NCBI GenBank assembly: GCA_033764965.1
Contig: JANRIN010000338.1
Span: forward strand, 1 to 64,000
Source: JSC-12 sp033764965
GTDB taxonomy: Bacteria; Cyanobacteriota; Cyanobacteriia; Leptolyngbyales; Leptolyngbyaceae
Length of the DNA: 64,000 nucleotides
Direction: 5' to 3'
Below are positions 15,230 through 23,716 of this stretch, in pieces. A program made the translations under genes and the position numbers. Position 1 is the first letter of the stretch. Each line of letters begins with the position of its first letter. The notes beneath the pieces were generated by a model. That model searched no databases, was not told the DNA's origin, and was given only the letters and a program-made list of their open reading frames with translations.

Positions 15230-16279
15230 ATGACTCAATACTTGTATCATCTCACCGCCTTTTTTGTCGCTGCCCTCGTGGTGCTGTGGGCAACTCCTCG
15301 CGTGAAAAAGTTTGGACTGAAACGGGGCTTGGTTGATAAACCCGGTGGACGCAAGATCCACAAACGTCCAATGGTGCGTTTGGGGGGAGTTGCAGTTTTT
15401 ATAGGGGCGATAGTTGCTTTACTAATTGTCTGGTGGACGGGCGGTTTTGGCATCCAAACCCCTCAAAAAGAGTACGAGCTATGGGGCGTTGTCATCGGGG
15501 GGTTGTTATTTTTCCTGATCGGTTTGGCGGATGACCTGCTGACGTTGCCTGCTTTGACTCGCCTCTTTGCTCAACTCACGGTGGCGGCAATGGTCTGGCA
15601 AGCGGGCGTACAAATTGACTTCCTGACGATTCCGGGCATGGGTTTGATCGCCCTGCAAGACTGGGTTAGTTTGCCGATTACCGTGATCTGGTTGGTGGGC
15701 ATGGCAAACGCGATTAACATGATCGATGGATTGGATGGTTTAGCGGCTGGAGTTTCAGGAATTGCCGCTTCTGTAATGCTAGTCGTGACTTTATTTATGG
15801 GGCAACCTGCGGCGGCGTTGATCGCGGCGGCGTTGGCGGGCGCTTGCTTGGGCTTCCTGCGCTACAACTTCAATCCAGCCCAGATTTTTATGGGAGATGG
15901 GGGTGCTTACTTCATGGGCTTTACCCTGGCAGGAGTTGGAATTATTGGCTTGGTCAAGTCTGTGACCACCGTTGCTGTCCTGCTGCCTTATTTGATTCTG
16001 GCAGTGCCGATTCTAGATATTTTTACTGTGGTGATCGATCGCCTGCGCCGAGGGAAATCTCCGTTTGCAGCGGATAAACGCCATTTGCATCATCGGCTTC
16101 TGCAGGCAGGCTTGTCTCAGCGGTTGGCGGTTCTGTTTATTTACTCGCTGACTTTGTGGGCAGGAACCCTGGCTTTAGCCGTCTCCAATATGCCCAGTGG
16201 TTGGGGATACGCGATCGCAGCAACGGTGCTGCTGAGTTTCACCGGTTGGCAGGTGTGGAAGACTGCCAAACAATCCTGA
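15230..16279 (+). CDS. Undecaprenyl-phosphate sugar-1-phosphate transferase (WecA/TagO/MraY superfamily)
   Basis: A 349-residue polytopic membrane enzyme with about ten hydrophobic segments. It transfers a sugar-1-phosphate (probably GlcNAc-1-P) from a UDP-sugar to undecaprenyl phosphate, starting a lipid-linked glycan. Diagnostic cytoplasmic-loop motifs are present: GLADDLLTLP (the Asp-Asp pair), NAINMIDGLDGLAAG (nucleophile loop) and DKRHLHHRLL, whose HLHH marks the WecA/TagO branch rather than MraY. It probably feeds exopolysaccharide or O-antigen synthesis. One base separates its stop from the cinA start, so the two genes are likely co-transcribed. Confidence 0.88.
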   Translation: MTQYLYHLTAFFVAALVVLWATPRVKKFGLKRGLVDKPGGRKIHKRPMVRLGGVAVFIGAIVALLIVWWTGGFGIQTPQKEYELWGVVIGGLLFFLIGLADDLLTLPALTRLFAQLTVAAMVWQAGVQIDFLTIPGMGLIALQDWVSLPITVIWLVGMANAINMIDGLDGLAAGVSGIAASVMLVVTLFMGQPAAALIAAALAGACLGFLRYNFNPAQIFMGDGGAYFMGFTLAGVGIIGLVKSVTTVAVLLPYLILAVPILDIFTVVIDRLRRGKSPFAADKRHLHHRLLQAGLSQRLAVLFIYSLTLWAGTLALAVSNMPSGWGYAIAATVLLSFTGWQVWKTAKQS

Positions 16280-16280
16280 T

Positions 16281-17540
16281 ATGGCTGCTGTTGCTGAAAT
16301 TATTTGTGTTGGAACTGAACTGCTGTTGGGAGACATCTTAAACAGCAATGCTCAGTTTCTAGCGCAGGAACTCGCCAAGCTTGGCATTGCTCACTATTAT
16401 CAGTCAGTTGTGGGCGATAACCCAGCCCGCATTATCCAGGTTGTAAATACGGCGTGCGATCGAGCAAATCTACTGATCTTCACGGGAGGACTGGGACCCA
16501 CCCCCGATGACTTGACCCACGAAACGCTTGCCTCCTGTTTTGGCGTACCTCTGGTGGAGCACCCCGAAATTTTGGCAGACGTTACCCAAAAGTTTGCCAA
16601 ACGCGGGCGGGTGATGACGGACAATAACCGCAAACAAGCCCTACTTCCTGAAGGTGCGAAGGTTTTAACCAACACTAGCGGCAGTGCGCCGGGAATCATC
16701 TGGCAGCCCCGCGAGGAAGTCACCATTCTCACCTTTCCTGGGGTTCCAGCAGAAATGAAGCTGATGTGGCGGGATGTGGCAGTTCCTTACCTGAAACAAA
16801 CAGGCTGGGTGCAGAATACCGTCCATAGTCGGTTGTTGCGATTTTGGGGCATTTCGGAATCTTCTCTAGCAGAAAAAGTCGCACCTTTTTTTGACTTGCA
16901 AAATCCCACCGTCGCCCCCTACGCCAATTTAGGAGAAGTCAAACTCAGGATTTCAGCCCTGGCAGATTCCCCGGTAGCGGCGCAGGAAATGATTGCCCCG
17001 ATCGAGCAACAACTGCGGGAAATTGCTGGCATGGACTGTTACGGAGCTGATGAAGATTCTCTGGCAACGGTTGTGGGTCAGCTTTTGCAAGCAGCGGGTA
17101 GCACGCTCGCGGTTGCAGAATCCTGTACAGGAGGTGGGCTAGGTGCCATGCTCACGGCGGTTTCTGGTAGCTCTAGCTATTTCTGGGGCGGCGTAATTTC
17201 CTACGACAACTCAGTTAAGGTGGGCTTGCTGGGAGTCAATTCCGAAGACTTAGCCCGACATGGAGCGGTGAGTGCCATCGTTGCCGAACAAATGGCGGTG
17301 GGAGTGCGCGATCGCCTTGGCACTACGTGGGGGCTGAGTATTACTGGCATTGCTGGACCAACCGGGGGCAGCGACGATAAACCTGTGGGCTTGGTTTATA
17401 TTGGCTTGGCAAGCAGGGATACGGTTCGCAGCGTCAAATATCTATTTGGTGCAGAACGAGGGCGGGAGTGGGTACGGCATTTGAGTGCTTGCTCGGCGCT
17501 CGATCAATTACGCCGACATTTATTATCTAGTGAATCTTAA
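16281..17540 (+). CDS. cinA: CinA-like protein (competence/damage-inducible, NMN deamidase domain)
   Basis: A 419-residue protein with two domains. The N-terminal half (about 4-170) is a MoaB/MogA-like domain with GTELLLGD and FTGGLGPTPDDLT. The C-terminal half (about 255-415) is the PncC-type nicotinamide-nucleotide deamidase domain with VAESCTGG and ITGIAGPTGG. The enzyme recycles NMN and hydrolyses ADP-ribose-type pyrophosphates in other bacteria; it is also linked to competence and, in cyanobacteria, to circadian-timed natural transformation. Length and motifs match full-length CinA. It follows the sugar-phosphate transferase gene by one base. Confidence 0.93.
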   Translation: MAAVAEIICVGTELLLGDILNSNAQFLAQELAKLGIAHYYQSVVGDNPARIIQVVNTACDRANLLIFTGGLGPTPDDLTHETLASCFGVPLVEHPEILADVTQKFAKRGRVMTDNNRKQALLPEGAKVLTNTSGSAPGIIWQPREEVTILTFPGVPAEMKLMWRDVAVPYLKQTGWVQNTVHSRLLRFWGISESSLAEKVAPFFDLQNPTVAPYANLGEVKLRISALADSPVAAQEMIAPIEQQLREIAGMDCYGADEDSLATVVGQLLQAAGSTLAVAESCTGGGLGAMLTAVSGSSSYFWGGVISYDNSVKVGLLGVNSEDLARHGAVSAIVAEQMAVGVRDRLGTTWGLSITGIAGPTGGSDDKPVGLVYIGLASRDTVRSVKYLFGAERGREWVRHLSACSALDQLRRHLLSSES

Positions 17541-17697
17541 GTCCAACAAATCTTAAACTTATCCGGACGATCGCTATCACTGATTTGATAATTTGGGTAC
17601 AATTTCAATAGATAACTCAGACCCTGGTTCAGATTAAGGGGAAATATACGCAGCCCCAACATCTGAGATCCACGCTTTGATTAGGAGCTATTGATTA

Positions 17698-17832
17698 ATG
17701 GACTACCTGGATAAGGTGCTTGAAAAACTCAAGGAATGGGCGCGTAAGTTAATTGATGCGCTATTGGGTCCAGAAGCGCAGCCCGAACCTGAGCCAATTC
17801 CAATTCCGGTGAACGATCCGCAACGCCGTTAA
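17698..17832 (+). CDS. 44-residue hypothetical protein
   Basis: A short ORF. It encodes an amphipathic helix (LDKVLEKLKEWARKLIDALLG) followed by a Pro/Glu tail (EPEPIPIPV). It has an AGGAG-like site (17683-17687) at good spacing before the ATG. The clean helix-plus-tail pattern and its position 38 bp upstream of aroQ on the same strand support translation. The helix could lie on a membrane surface or pair with another helix. Function unknown. Confidence 0.6.
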   Translation: MDYLDKVLEKLKEWARKLIDALLGPEAQPEPEPIPIPVNDPQRR

Positions 17833-17869
17833 CTCGTTGCTCATTTTGCTGAATTGGTAGTGTGTTAAG

Positions 17870-18313
17870 TTGGTCAGCATCCTGGTACTGCACGGACCAA
17901 ACCTGAATCTGCTGGGAAAACGAGAGCCAGGGATTTATGGTTCTGTGACTTTGAACGAGGTGAACTTGTTGTTGCAGCAAGAGGCAAGTTCCCTGGGAGT
18001 CGAGATTTTGTGCATTCAGTCTAATCATGAAGGCACGCTGGTTGATCAGATCCACGCCGCTTGGGGTGTGCATGATGGCTTGCTGATTAACGCTGGAGCC
18101 TACACCCATACCAGTGTTGCCCTTCGAGACGCGATCGCGGCGGTCAATGTTCCTACGGTTGAAGTTCACCTCAGCAATATCTATCGCCGCGAAGAATTCC
18201 GTCACCATTCCTACATCGCTCCGGTGGCGATCGGGCAAATCAGCGGCTTTGGTGCGGAGAGTTATCGCTTAGGGTTGCAAGCGATCGTGCATCACCTGCG
18301 CCAGAAGAATTAA
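17870..18313 (+). CDS. aroQ: 3-dehydroquinate dehydratase, type II
   Basis: A 147-residue enzyme of the shikimate pathway that dehydrates 3-dehydroquinate to 3-dehydroshikimate as a dodecamer. All hallmark segments are present: GPNLNLLGKREPGIYG with the catalytic Tyr, INAGAYTHTS, and VEVHLSNIYRREEFRHHS with the catalytic His. The start is a TTG at 17870, since the conserved N-terminus begins directly there and no ATG is available. The other shikimate gene here, aroK, is 27 kb away. Confidence 0.95.
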   Translation: MVSILVLHGPNLNLLGKREPGIYGSVTLNEVNLLLQQEASSLGVEILCIQSNHEGTLVDQIHAAWGVHDGLLINAGAYTHTSVALRDAIAAVNVPTVEVHLSNIYRREEFRHHSYIAPVAIGQISGFGAESYRLGLQAIVHHLRQKN

Positions 18314-18411
18314 CACGCGAGAGACTTTCAGCGTTTACTGCTGTTTGAAATACAGCAAAATATGGTTCAATCAGGTCAAATTGATGTTGATTGAAAATCA
18401 CTGAGTCTTTC

Positions 18412-18837
18412 ATGGAAGTTGTTCATCTGGCGGTTAATGGGACTTTGATGCGGGGGTTAGAGCTAAACGCCAATCTGCACCAGGTTCATGCCACCTTTGT
18501 TCGAGAAGCCCTGACTGAACCAAGCTATCGGCTCTGGTCAATCGACGATCGCCATCCTGCCATGCAACGGGTCAGAGAGGGTGGGGTTGAGATCGCCGTA
18601 GAAGTTTGGGCAGTCCCAGTTGCAGGCGTTTCTACCTTGCTCCAGCTAGAACCTCCCGGACTTTGTATCGGTAAAGTCCAGCTTCTGGATGGGGAAAACG
18701 TTTTAGGCGTATTAGGGGAAGCCATTCTATGTGAAGGGCAGAAAGAAATTACTGCCTGGGGTGGCTGGAGAGCTTATATGAATGATCTGAAATCCAGTGA
18801 CCTGAAATCCAACTCTACCTACCAGGATGTTGCATGA
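18412..18837 (+). CDS. Free-standing allophanate-hydrolase C-terminal-like domain protein
   Basis: A 141-residue protein resembling the C-terminal domain of allophanate hydrolase (AtzF/DUR1,2), which has a gamma-glutamylcyclotransferase-like fold. Supporting segments are NGTLMRGLELN, YRLWSIDDRHPAM, IAVEVWAVP, LCIGKVQLLDG and ITAWGGWRAYM at the end. In full-length allophanate hydrolase this domain acts on the product of the amidase domain; here it is a separate gene. Its stop overlaps the start of the AtzG-like gene by four bases, and an AtzE-like amidase follows, so the three form an operon. ATG at 18412 is preferred over a TTG at 18391 because the conserved sequence begins there. Confidence 0.75.
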   Translation: MEVVHLAVNGTLMRGLELNANLHQVHATFVREALTEPSYRLWSIDDRHPAMQRVREGGVEIAVEVWAVPVAGVSTLLQLEPPGLCIGKVQLLDGENVLGVLGEAILCEGQKEITAWGGWRAYMNDLKSSDLKSNSTYQDVA

Positions 18838-19025
18838 CCAACCCTAGTTTTAACTCGGCTACCTACGTCGATCAAGCCGCTACCCTCATCGCCTTACCCA
18901 TTCCCGCGGACTATCATCAAAGCGTCGTCGAGAATTTTGAGCGCATTACTCAAGTTGCTCAACTGGTTCTAGAATTTCCCTTACCTGAAGAAACTGAAAT
19001 TGCTCCCGAATTTGATCCAGAGTAA
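18834..19025 (+). CDS. AtzG-like small amidase subunit (DUF4089 type)
   Basis: A 63-residue protein with a single helical core (DYHQSVVENFERITQVAQLVLEF) and an acidic tail. The pattern matches AtzG-like/DUF4089 proteins, which structurally resemble GatC and bind and stabilise the AtzE amidase in 1-carboxybiuret hydrolase. It overlaps the preceding gene by four bases (ATGA) and lies 144 bp upstream of the AtzE-like gene, the order expected for an AtzG-AtzE pair. Confidence 0.75.
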   Translation: MTNPSFNSATYVDQAATLIALPIPADYHQSVVENFERITQVAQLVLEFPLPEETEIAPEFDPE

Positions 19026-19039
19026 GTGAATCGGTGGAC

Positions 19040-19114
19040 GGGTAAATGAGTAGATGAGTAGATGAGTAGATGAGTAGATACTTGTTATCCATCTATTCAT
19101 CTACTCATTTACCC
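19040..19114. repeat. Short tandem repeat folded back on itself (GAGTAGAT)n hairpin
   Basis: GGGTAAATGAGTAGATGAGTAGAT (19040-19063) continues as a tandem of the octamer GAGTAGAT to 19079. It is then matched by its reverse complement at 19091-19114 with one mismatch over 24 bp. The hairpin lies in the spacer between the AtzG-like and AtzE-like genes and could reduce read-through or protect the upstream mRNA end. The unit length resembles the short tandemly repeated repetitive sequences known from cyanobacteria. Confidence 0.75.
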
Positions 19115-19169
19115 ACTGCCTCACCCACCCTTCTTTCCCTAACCCCCATCCCCTAACCCCCATTCTCCT

Positions 19170-20561
19170 ATGCCCTCCTCCTATCCCGATGCCACGAGTA
19201 TTGCCCAGAGTGTTCGTAACCAGGAGGTGTCTGCGAAATCAACAGTTGCGGCTGCATTAGCCCATATCGCTGAAAAGAATGAGGCGCTGAATTGTTTTAC
19301 CACCGTCTTAGCCGATCGCGCGTTGGCAGATGCGGAGGCGTTGGATGCGGCGATCGCCCAGGGGCAAGAACCGGGACTGTTAGCAGGAGTACCTTTTGGG
19401 GTGAAGGATTTGTTTGATATTGCTGGAGTTACCACCCTGGCAGGCTCTAAAATCAATGCCGATCGTCCACCCGCTACCCAGGATGCCACGCTGGTTGCTC
19501 GGCTGAAGCAAGCTGGGGCAATTTTAGTGGGTGCTCAAAACATGGACGAGTATGCCTATGGGTTTGTCACGGAGAACAGCCATTATGGTCCAAGCCGCAA
19601 TCCCCATGACCCAACTCGCATCACGGGCGGCTCATCCGGTGGTTCGGTGGCAGCCGTGGCATCAGGCATGGTGCCGCTTTCCTTAGGATCAGATACCAAT
19701 GGCTCGATCCGTGTGCCCTCAGCGTTTTGTGGCATTTTTGGACTCAAACCCACCTATAGCAGACTGTCTCGTGCCAGAACCTATCCGTTTGTGGGCAGTC
19801 TGGATCATCTGGGCCCGTTTGCTCGATCGGTGCGCGATATTGCCTTGATATTCGACCTGCTGCAAGGGCATGACCCGGAGGATCCAGTCTGTACCACTCG
19901 CCCACCCGAACCCTGCTTACCGGAATTAACCAAAGGAATTGATGGATTGCGGATCGCGATCGCCGATGATTATTTTGCCAAGAACGCCGAGGCTGAAGCC
20001 CTGGAAGCCGTTGAAACTGTGGCGAAAGCCTTGAGCGCCAGTCAGCGCGTCACCATCCCAGAGGCGCATCGGGCACGCGCCGCAGCCTTTATTATCACGG
20101 CTTCGGAGGGCAGTAACCTGCACCTGGAAGACTTACGCCAGCGTCCGCAAGATTTTGACTTTGCCACCCGCGATCGCTTTTTAGCTGGGGCGTTGGTTCC
20201 GGCGGGATGGTATTTGCAAGCTCAAAAATTCCGTTCCTGGTATCGCGATCGCGTGCGGGAGTTGTTTACCCAGGTTGATATTATTCTGGCTCCCACCACT
20301 CCCTGTGTTGCCCCCCCGATCGGACAGCAAATGCTGGTGTTGGATGGAGTCGAGATGCTACTGCGCCCCAATATTGGCTTATTTACTCAGCCTCTTTCCT
20401 TCATCGGCTTGCCGATTATGAATGTTCCTGTGCAGCGATCGGGACAATTGCCCTTAGGGGTACAGGTGATTGCTGCCCCCTACAACGAAGCTCTAGCCCT
20501 GCGAGTTGCCGCTCACCTGGAAGCTAACGGGATTGTCTCTGCGCCTGTTCCGCTGCCATGA
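19170..20561 (+). CDS. AtzE-type amidase (amidase signature family)
   Basis: A 463-residue amidase. The Lys-cisSer-Ser catalytic triad is visible: Lys in GVPFGVKDLFD, cis-Ser in the GGSSGGS loop and nucleophilic Ser in GSDTNGSIR. Length, the AGVPFGVKDLFDIAG segment and the company of an AtzG-like gene point to the AtzE branch (1-carboxybiuret hydrolase of cyanuric acid breakdown) rather than GatA. The natural substrate in a cyanobacterium is unknown; an amide such as carboxybiuret, allophanate or a related urea derivative is likely. The start is ATG at 19170, just after a CCCTAACCCCCAT-type spacer. Confidence 0.85.
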   Translation: MPSSYPDATSIAQSVRNQEVSAKSTVAAALAHIAEKNEALNCFTTVLADRALADAEALDAAIAQGQEPGLLAGVPFGVKDLFDIAGVTTLAGSKINADRPPATQDATLVARLKQAGAILVGAQNMDEYAYGFVTENSHYGPSRNPHDPTRITGGSSGGSVAAVASGMVPLSLGSDTNGSIRVPSAFCGIFGLKPTYSRLSRARTYPFVGSLDHLGPFARSVRDIALIFDLLQGHDPEDPVCTTRPPEPCLPELTKGIDGLRIAIADDYFAKNAEAEALEAVETVAKALSASQRVTIPEAHRARAAAFIITASEGSNLHLEDLRQRPQDFDFATRDRFLAGALVPAGWYLQAQKFRSWYRDRVRELFTQVDIILAPTTPCVAPPIGQQMLVLDGVEMLLRPNIGLFTQPLSFIGLPIMNVPVQRSGQLPLGVQVIAAPYNEALALRVAAHLEANGIVSAPVPLP

Positions 20562-20885
20562 CATCTCAGCGCCATTTGAACGTCACAAGGCTCTGATAAT
20601 TTTGCAACTTGATAGTTTTGTAACCGTCCTGATACCAAATTAAATAGGGAACGCGACAGATTGGGTAGGGGCGAACCGCCGTTCGCCCGTACAGGAATTT
20701 GATGTGTAGCACCTGCAATTTAAATCGGTATGAGTTATCCATCTCAGGGTAGTTATTTCTGCTTGCTGCCCATTGGATACTTCAATGGTTTGCGTTCCCT
20801 TTCAATTCGCTATCCCACGGGTTGCCTGCTTGGGATGATTGACTAAGTTCAACGACAGACCGAATCCAAATCAGGAGAGTGCTGA
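20562..20885. other. Intergenic region with REP-like palindrome
   Basis: A 324-bp gap between the amidase and the permease genes. It contains the palindrome at 20665-20692 and otherwise no ORF. Promoter elements for the permease are expected in the right half but none could be chosen. Confidence 0.45.
20665..20692. repeat. REP-like palindrome (GTAGGGGCGAAC core)
   Basis: GTAGGGGCGAAC (20665-20676) faces GTTCGCCCGTAC (20681-20692) across CCGC, a near-perfect palindrome. It shares its core with the copy at 12000-12023 next to the RAYT gene, implying one repeat family. Confidence 0.75.
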
Positions 20886-22247
20886 GTGAGCCGATCTACT
20901 GAACAAACGGCAATGCAGGATGCTGTCATTGCTGAACAGGCATCTCCTCGTCCAACCCTGGCATGGACGGATGCTGTTGCTCTGATTGTTGGCATTGTGA
21001 TTGGGGCGGGAATTTTTGAAACCCCGGCATTAGTGGCAGCAAACGCAGGCAGCGAGGTGATGCTGGTGTTAACTTGGCTGGCGGGTGGGGCGATTTCCGT
21101 GATTGGTGCCCTTTGCTATGGCGAATTAGCCACGACCTATCCCAGTGTGGGAGGCGTGTATGACTATCTCAAGCGAGCATTTGGCAGCAATGTGGCGTTT
21201 CTGTTTGCCTGGGCACGCATGACGGTCATCCAAACTGGCTCGATCGTGCTCTTGGCATTTGTATTTGGCGATTACATGGCGCAACTCGTTCCCCTAGGAA
21301 CTTTTGCGCCTTCGATTTATGCGGCTCTGGCGATCGTGATGCTCACTGCGATCAATGTCATTGGTTTACAAGTGGGGAAGCGCACCCAGAACTGGCTGAC
21401 GATCGCTAAGGTATTGGGCTTGCTGCTGGTGATTGGAGTCGGGCTGTTGTTGTCTACCCCGATCGCCGCTCCTTCTGCCGCTCCGTCTCTTTCCGGCAAC
21501 TGGGGGTTAGCGATGTTATTCGTCCTCCTGTCCTATGGTGGCTGGAATGAAGCCGCCTACATTTCCGCCGAAATCCATGACGTGAAACGCAATATGGTGC
21601 GATCGCTGCTGTGGAGCATCGGCATCATTACTGCCATTTACGTGTTAATCAATCTGGCGTTTCTGCATGGTTTAGGCTTGGCAGGGATGGCAGGTTCAAA
21701 AACGGTTGCGGCAGATCTGCTGCGCGGCACGTTAGGCGATCCTGGTGCCATTTTTATTAGCTTTTTGATCGCCATTGCAACGCTCGGTGCAACGAATGCC
21801 ACCATCTTCACGGGAGCCAGAACTAATTTTGCCTTGGGACAAGATTACTCCCTCTTTAGCAGGCTAGGGCGCTGGCAATCTCGTCCCAGTAGCCCAATCC
21901 CGGCTTTTTGGTTACAAGGCGCGATCGCCCTTGCCCTGGTTAGTTTGGGCACCGTTACCCGCAACGGGTTTGAAACGATGGTGGAATATACCGCCCCTGT
22001 GTTCTGGTTTTTCTTTTTGCTGACTGGAATTTCCCTGTTTGTGCTGCGGCGACGTGACCCAGAGCGATCGCGTCCTTTTCAGGTGCCGTTCTACCCAGTG
22101 ACTCCGCTGCTCTTCTGCCTTGTTTGTGCTTATTTGTTGTACTCCAGCTTGGCGTACACCGGTTTGGGGGCAACTGTGGGAGTAGCAGTGGTGGCACTTG
22201 GTATTCCTGTGCTGCTATGGGAGCGGCAACGGCGACGACGGACTTGA
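20886..22247 (+). CDS. APC-superfamily amino acid permease
   Basis: A 453-residue integral membrane protein with about twelve hydrophobic helices. The first helix carries the APC ligand-site pattern VGIVIGAGIFETP, followed later by YPSVGGVYDYLKRAFG. It probably imports or exchanges an amino acid or amine by cation symport or antiport. The start is a GTG at 20886 preceded by AGGAGAG at suitable spacing. The substrate cannot be inferred; the upstream amidase operon reads the same way but is separated by 324 bp. Confidence 0.87.
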   Translation: MSRSTEQTAMQDAVIAEQASPRPTLAWTDAVALIVGIVIGAGIFETPALVAANAGSEVMLVLTWLAGGAISVIGALCYGELATTYPSVGGVYDYLKRAFGSNVAFLFAWARMTVIQTGSIVLLAFVFGDYMAQLVPLGTFAPSIYAALAIVMLTAINVIGLQVGKRTQNWLTIAKVLGLLLVIGVGLLLSTPIAAPSAAPSLSGNWGLAMLFVLLSYGGWNEAAYISAEIHDVKRNMVRSLLWSIGIITAIYVLINLAFLHGLGLAGMAGSKTVAADLLRGTLGDPGAIFISFLIAIATLGATNATIFTGARTNFALGQDYSLFSRLGRWQSRPSSPIPAFWLQGAIALALVSLGTVTRNGFETMVEYTAPVFWFFFLLTGISLFVLRRRDPERSRPFQVPFYPVTPLLFCLVCAYLLYSSLAYTGLGATVGVAVVALGIPVLLWERQRRRRT

Positions 22248-22257
22248 ACCATTCTTA

Positions 22258-22287
22258 TCCACGTTCATCAGTCATCCACGTTCATCA
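22258..22287. repeat. Direct repeat, two copies of TCCACGTTCATCAG
   Basis: The 14-mer occurs at 22258-22271 and 22274-22287, 16 bp apart, in the leader of the exported methyltransferase gene. It may be a slippage product or a pair of protein-binding sites. Confidence 0.5.
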
Positions 22288-22337
22288 GAACGACTTTGAA
22301 TTGACTCATTCTGAATCGTTTTTTAAGGAGAAACAGT

Positions 22338-22949
22338 GTGAACATTCAACGATCCCTCTTATTGCTGCTGGCTGGAGTTGGATTGGCTACGGCTGCGATC
22401 GTCCAGAACCTGGAACAACCCACCCAGGCAAACGCTGCTGCTGAGAATCCTGGGCAAATTGCTCAGAACCGGAGTTTAGATGTTCCCTACGTGCCCACTC
22501 CTCAAGAAGTGGTGGATGAAATGCTCCGGCTGGCAAACGTGCAGAAGTCTGATAGACTGTACGACCTCGGCAGTGGGGATGGTCGGATTGTGGTGACAGC
22601 AGCTCAAAAATTTGGTACGCGCGGTGTTGGGGTAGACCTTGACCCCGCTAGAGTGCGGGATGCCAACGAAAATGCGCGTCAAGCTGGAGTCACGGATTTG
22701 GTGGAGTTTCGCCAGCAAGATTTGTTTGAGACGGATCTACGCGAAGCGACAGTGGTGACGCTGTACCTGCTGCCCCAGATTAATCTAAGATTGCGCCCTA
22801 AACTGCTGCAAGAGCTAAAACCGGGCACGCGGATTGTGTCTCATGCCTTTGATATGGGGGATTGGAAGCCGGAGAAAGTGGTGCGCGTCAACGGTAGAAC
22901 CATTTATTTCTGGACAGTTCCTGCACGAACGTCGAATCAAACGAAATAA
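22338..22949 (+). CDS. Class I SAM-dependent methyltransferase with N-terminal signal/anchor
   Basis: A 203-residue protein with a Rossmann methyltransferase core. Motif I is YDLGSGDGRIV near residues 75-85, followed by GVDLDPARVRDA (acidic motif II) and LLPQINLRLRPKLLQELKPG. The first 30 residues are a hydrophobic signal-like segment (LLLLLAGVGLATAAI), so the domain may be exported or anchored in a membrane. This is puzzling for an enzyme that needs SAM. Start GTG at 22338, with AAGGAG upstream. Substrate unknown. Confidence 0.8.
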   Translation: MNIQRSLLLLLAGVGLATAAIVQNLEQPTQANAAAENPGQIAQNRSLDVPYVPTPQEVVDEMLRLANVQKSDRLYDLGSGDGRIVVTAAQKFGTRGVGVDLDPARVRDANENARQAGVTDLVEFRQQDLFETDLREATVVTLYLLPQINLRLRPKLLQELKPGTRIVSHAFDMGDWKPEKVVRVNGRTIYFWTVPARTSNQTK

Positions 22950-22984
22950 TAAGGAAGTAGCAAATGGGGATTGGGGGTTAGGGG

Positions 22985-23632
22985 TTGGGCGTAGCTCATT
23001 ACGGTTTGGCGATTCATACGGCAAGTGCATCCCTGGGGTTGGCGATCGACAATTTTGCTGGCGATCGGCTTGTTGGCGATCGGCGCACTCAGGTCTGGGA
23101 CTTGGGGCGAGAAACGTCGAACCTGCTGCATCAATATCTCGTCGAGTTTCTTCAGCCCCAAACCTGGGCAGATCTGGCTTTCATCGCGGTAGCGAAAGGT
23201 CCAGGCGGTTTTACCGGAACTCGGATTGGGGTAGTTACAGCGCGCACCCTGGCGCAACAACTGGAACTTCCCCTGTTTGCGGTGTCTACTCTGGCAGGGG
23301 TGGCGTGGCAACGGGCGAAGCTCCAAAATGACCCGATCGCTGTTCAGATGCGTGCTCAACGAGGAGAGGTGTTTGGGGCAATCTATCAACTTGCCTCATC
23401 GGATCACGATCGTCACCTCAAGATCCTGTTCCCCGATACCGTGATGCCCTTAGAGCGCTGGCAGGAAACCCTGAACAATTGGACGACTCCTCTCCAGCAG
23501 GTTGAAGCAGATACGGCGATCGCGGCTTCGGTTGCCGATTTGTTGGAACTTGCTTATCTTGACTGGCGACAAGGGCAACGCCCTCACTGGGCAGAAGCCT
23601 TACCATTCTACGGTCAGCATCCAGTGGGGTAG
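22985..23632 (+). CDS. tsaB: tRNA N6-threonylcarbamoyladenosine biosynthesis protein TsaB
   Basis: A 215-residue inactive ASKHA-fold partner of TsaD, needed for the t6A37 modification of ANN-decoding tRNAs. Typical segments are HTASASLGLAI at the N-terminus, VAKGPGGFTGTRIGV and MRAQRGEVFGAIY. The start is a TTG at 22985; the conserved sequence begins almost immediately afterwards. Directly upstream lies GGGGATTGGGGGTTAGGGG-type low-complexity sequence. The rph gene follows after 84 bp. Confidence 0.9.
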   Translation: MGVAHYGLAIHTASASLGLAIDNFAGDRLVGDRRTQVWDLGRETSNLLHQYLVEFLQPQTWADLAFIAVAKGPGGFTGTRIGVVTARTLAQQLELPLFAVSTLAGVAWQRAKLQNDPIAVQMRAQRGEVFGAIYQLASSDHDRHLKILFPDTVMPLERWQETLNNWTTPLQQVEADTAIAASVADLLELAYLDWRQGQRPHWAEALPFYGQHPVG

Positions 23633-23716
23633 GGGCGGGATCTTCCACCCCAATTCCTGTTCCATTTCCCTCCAACCTGTTATCCTTGCTGATTGATAAT
23701 CCCTTGAGGCAATGGA

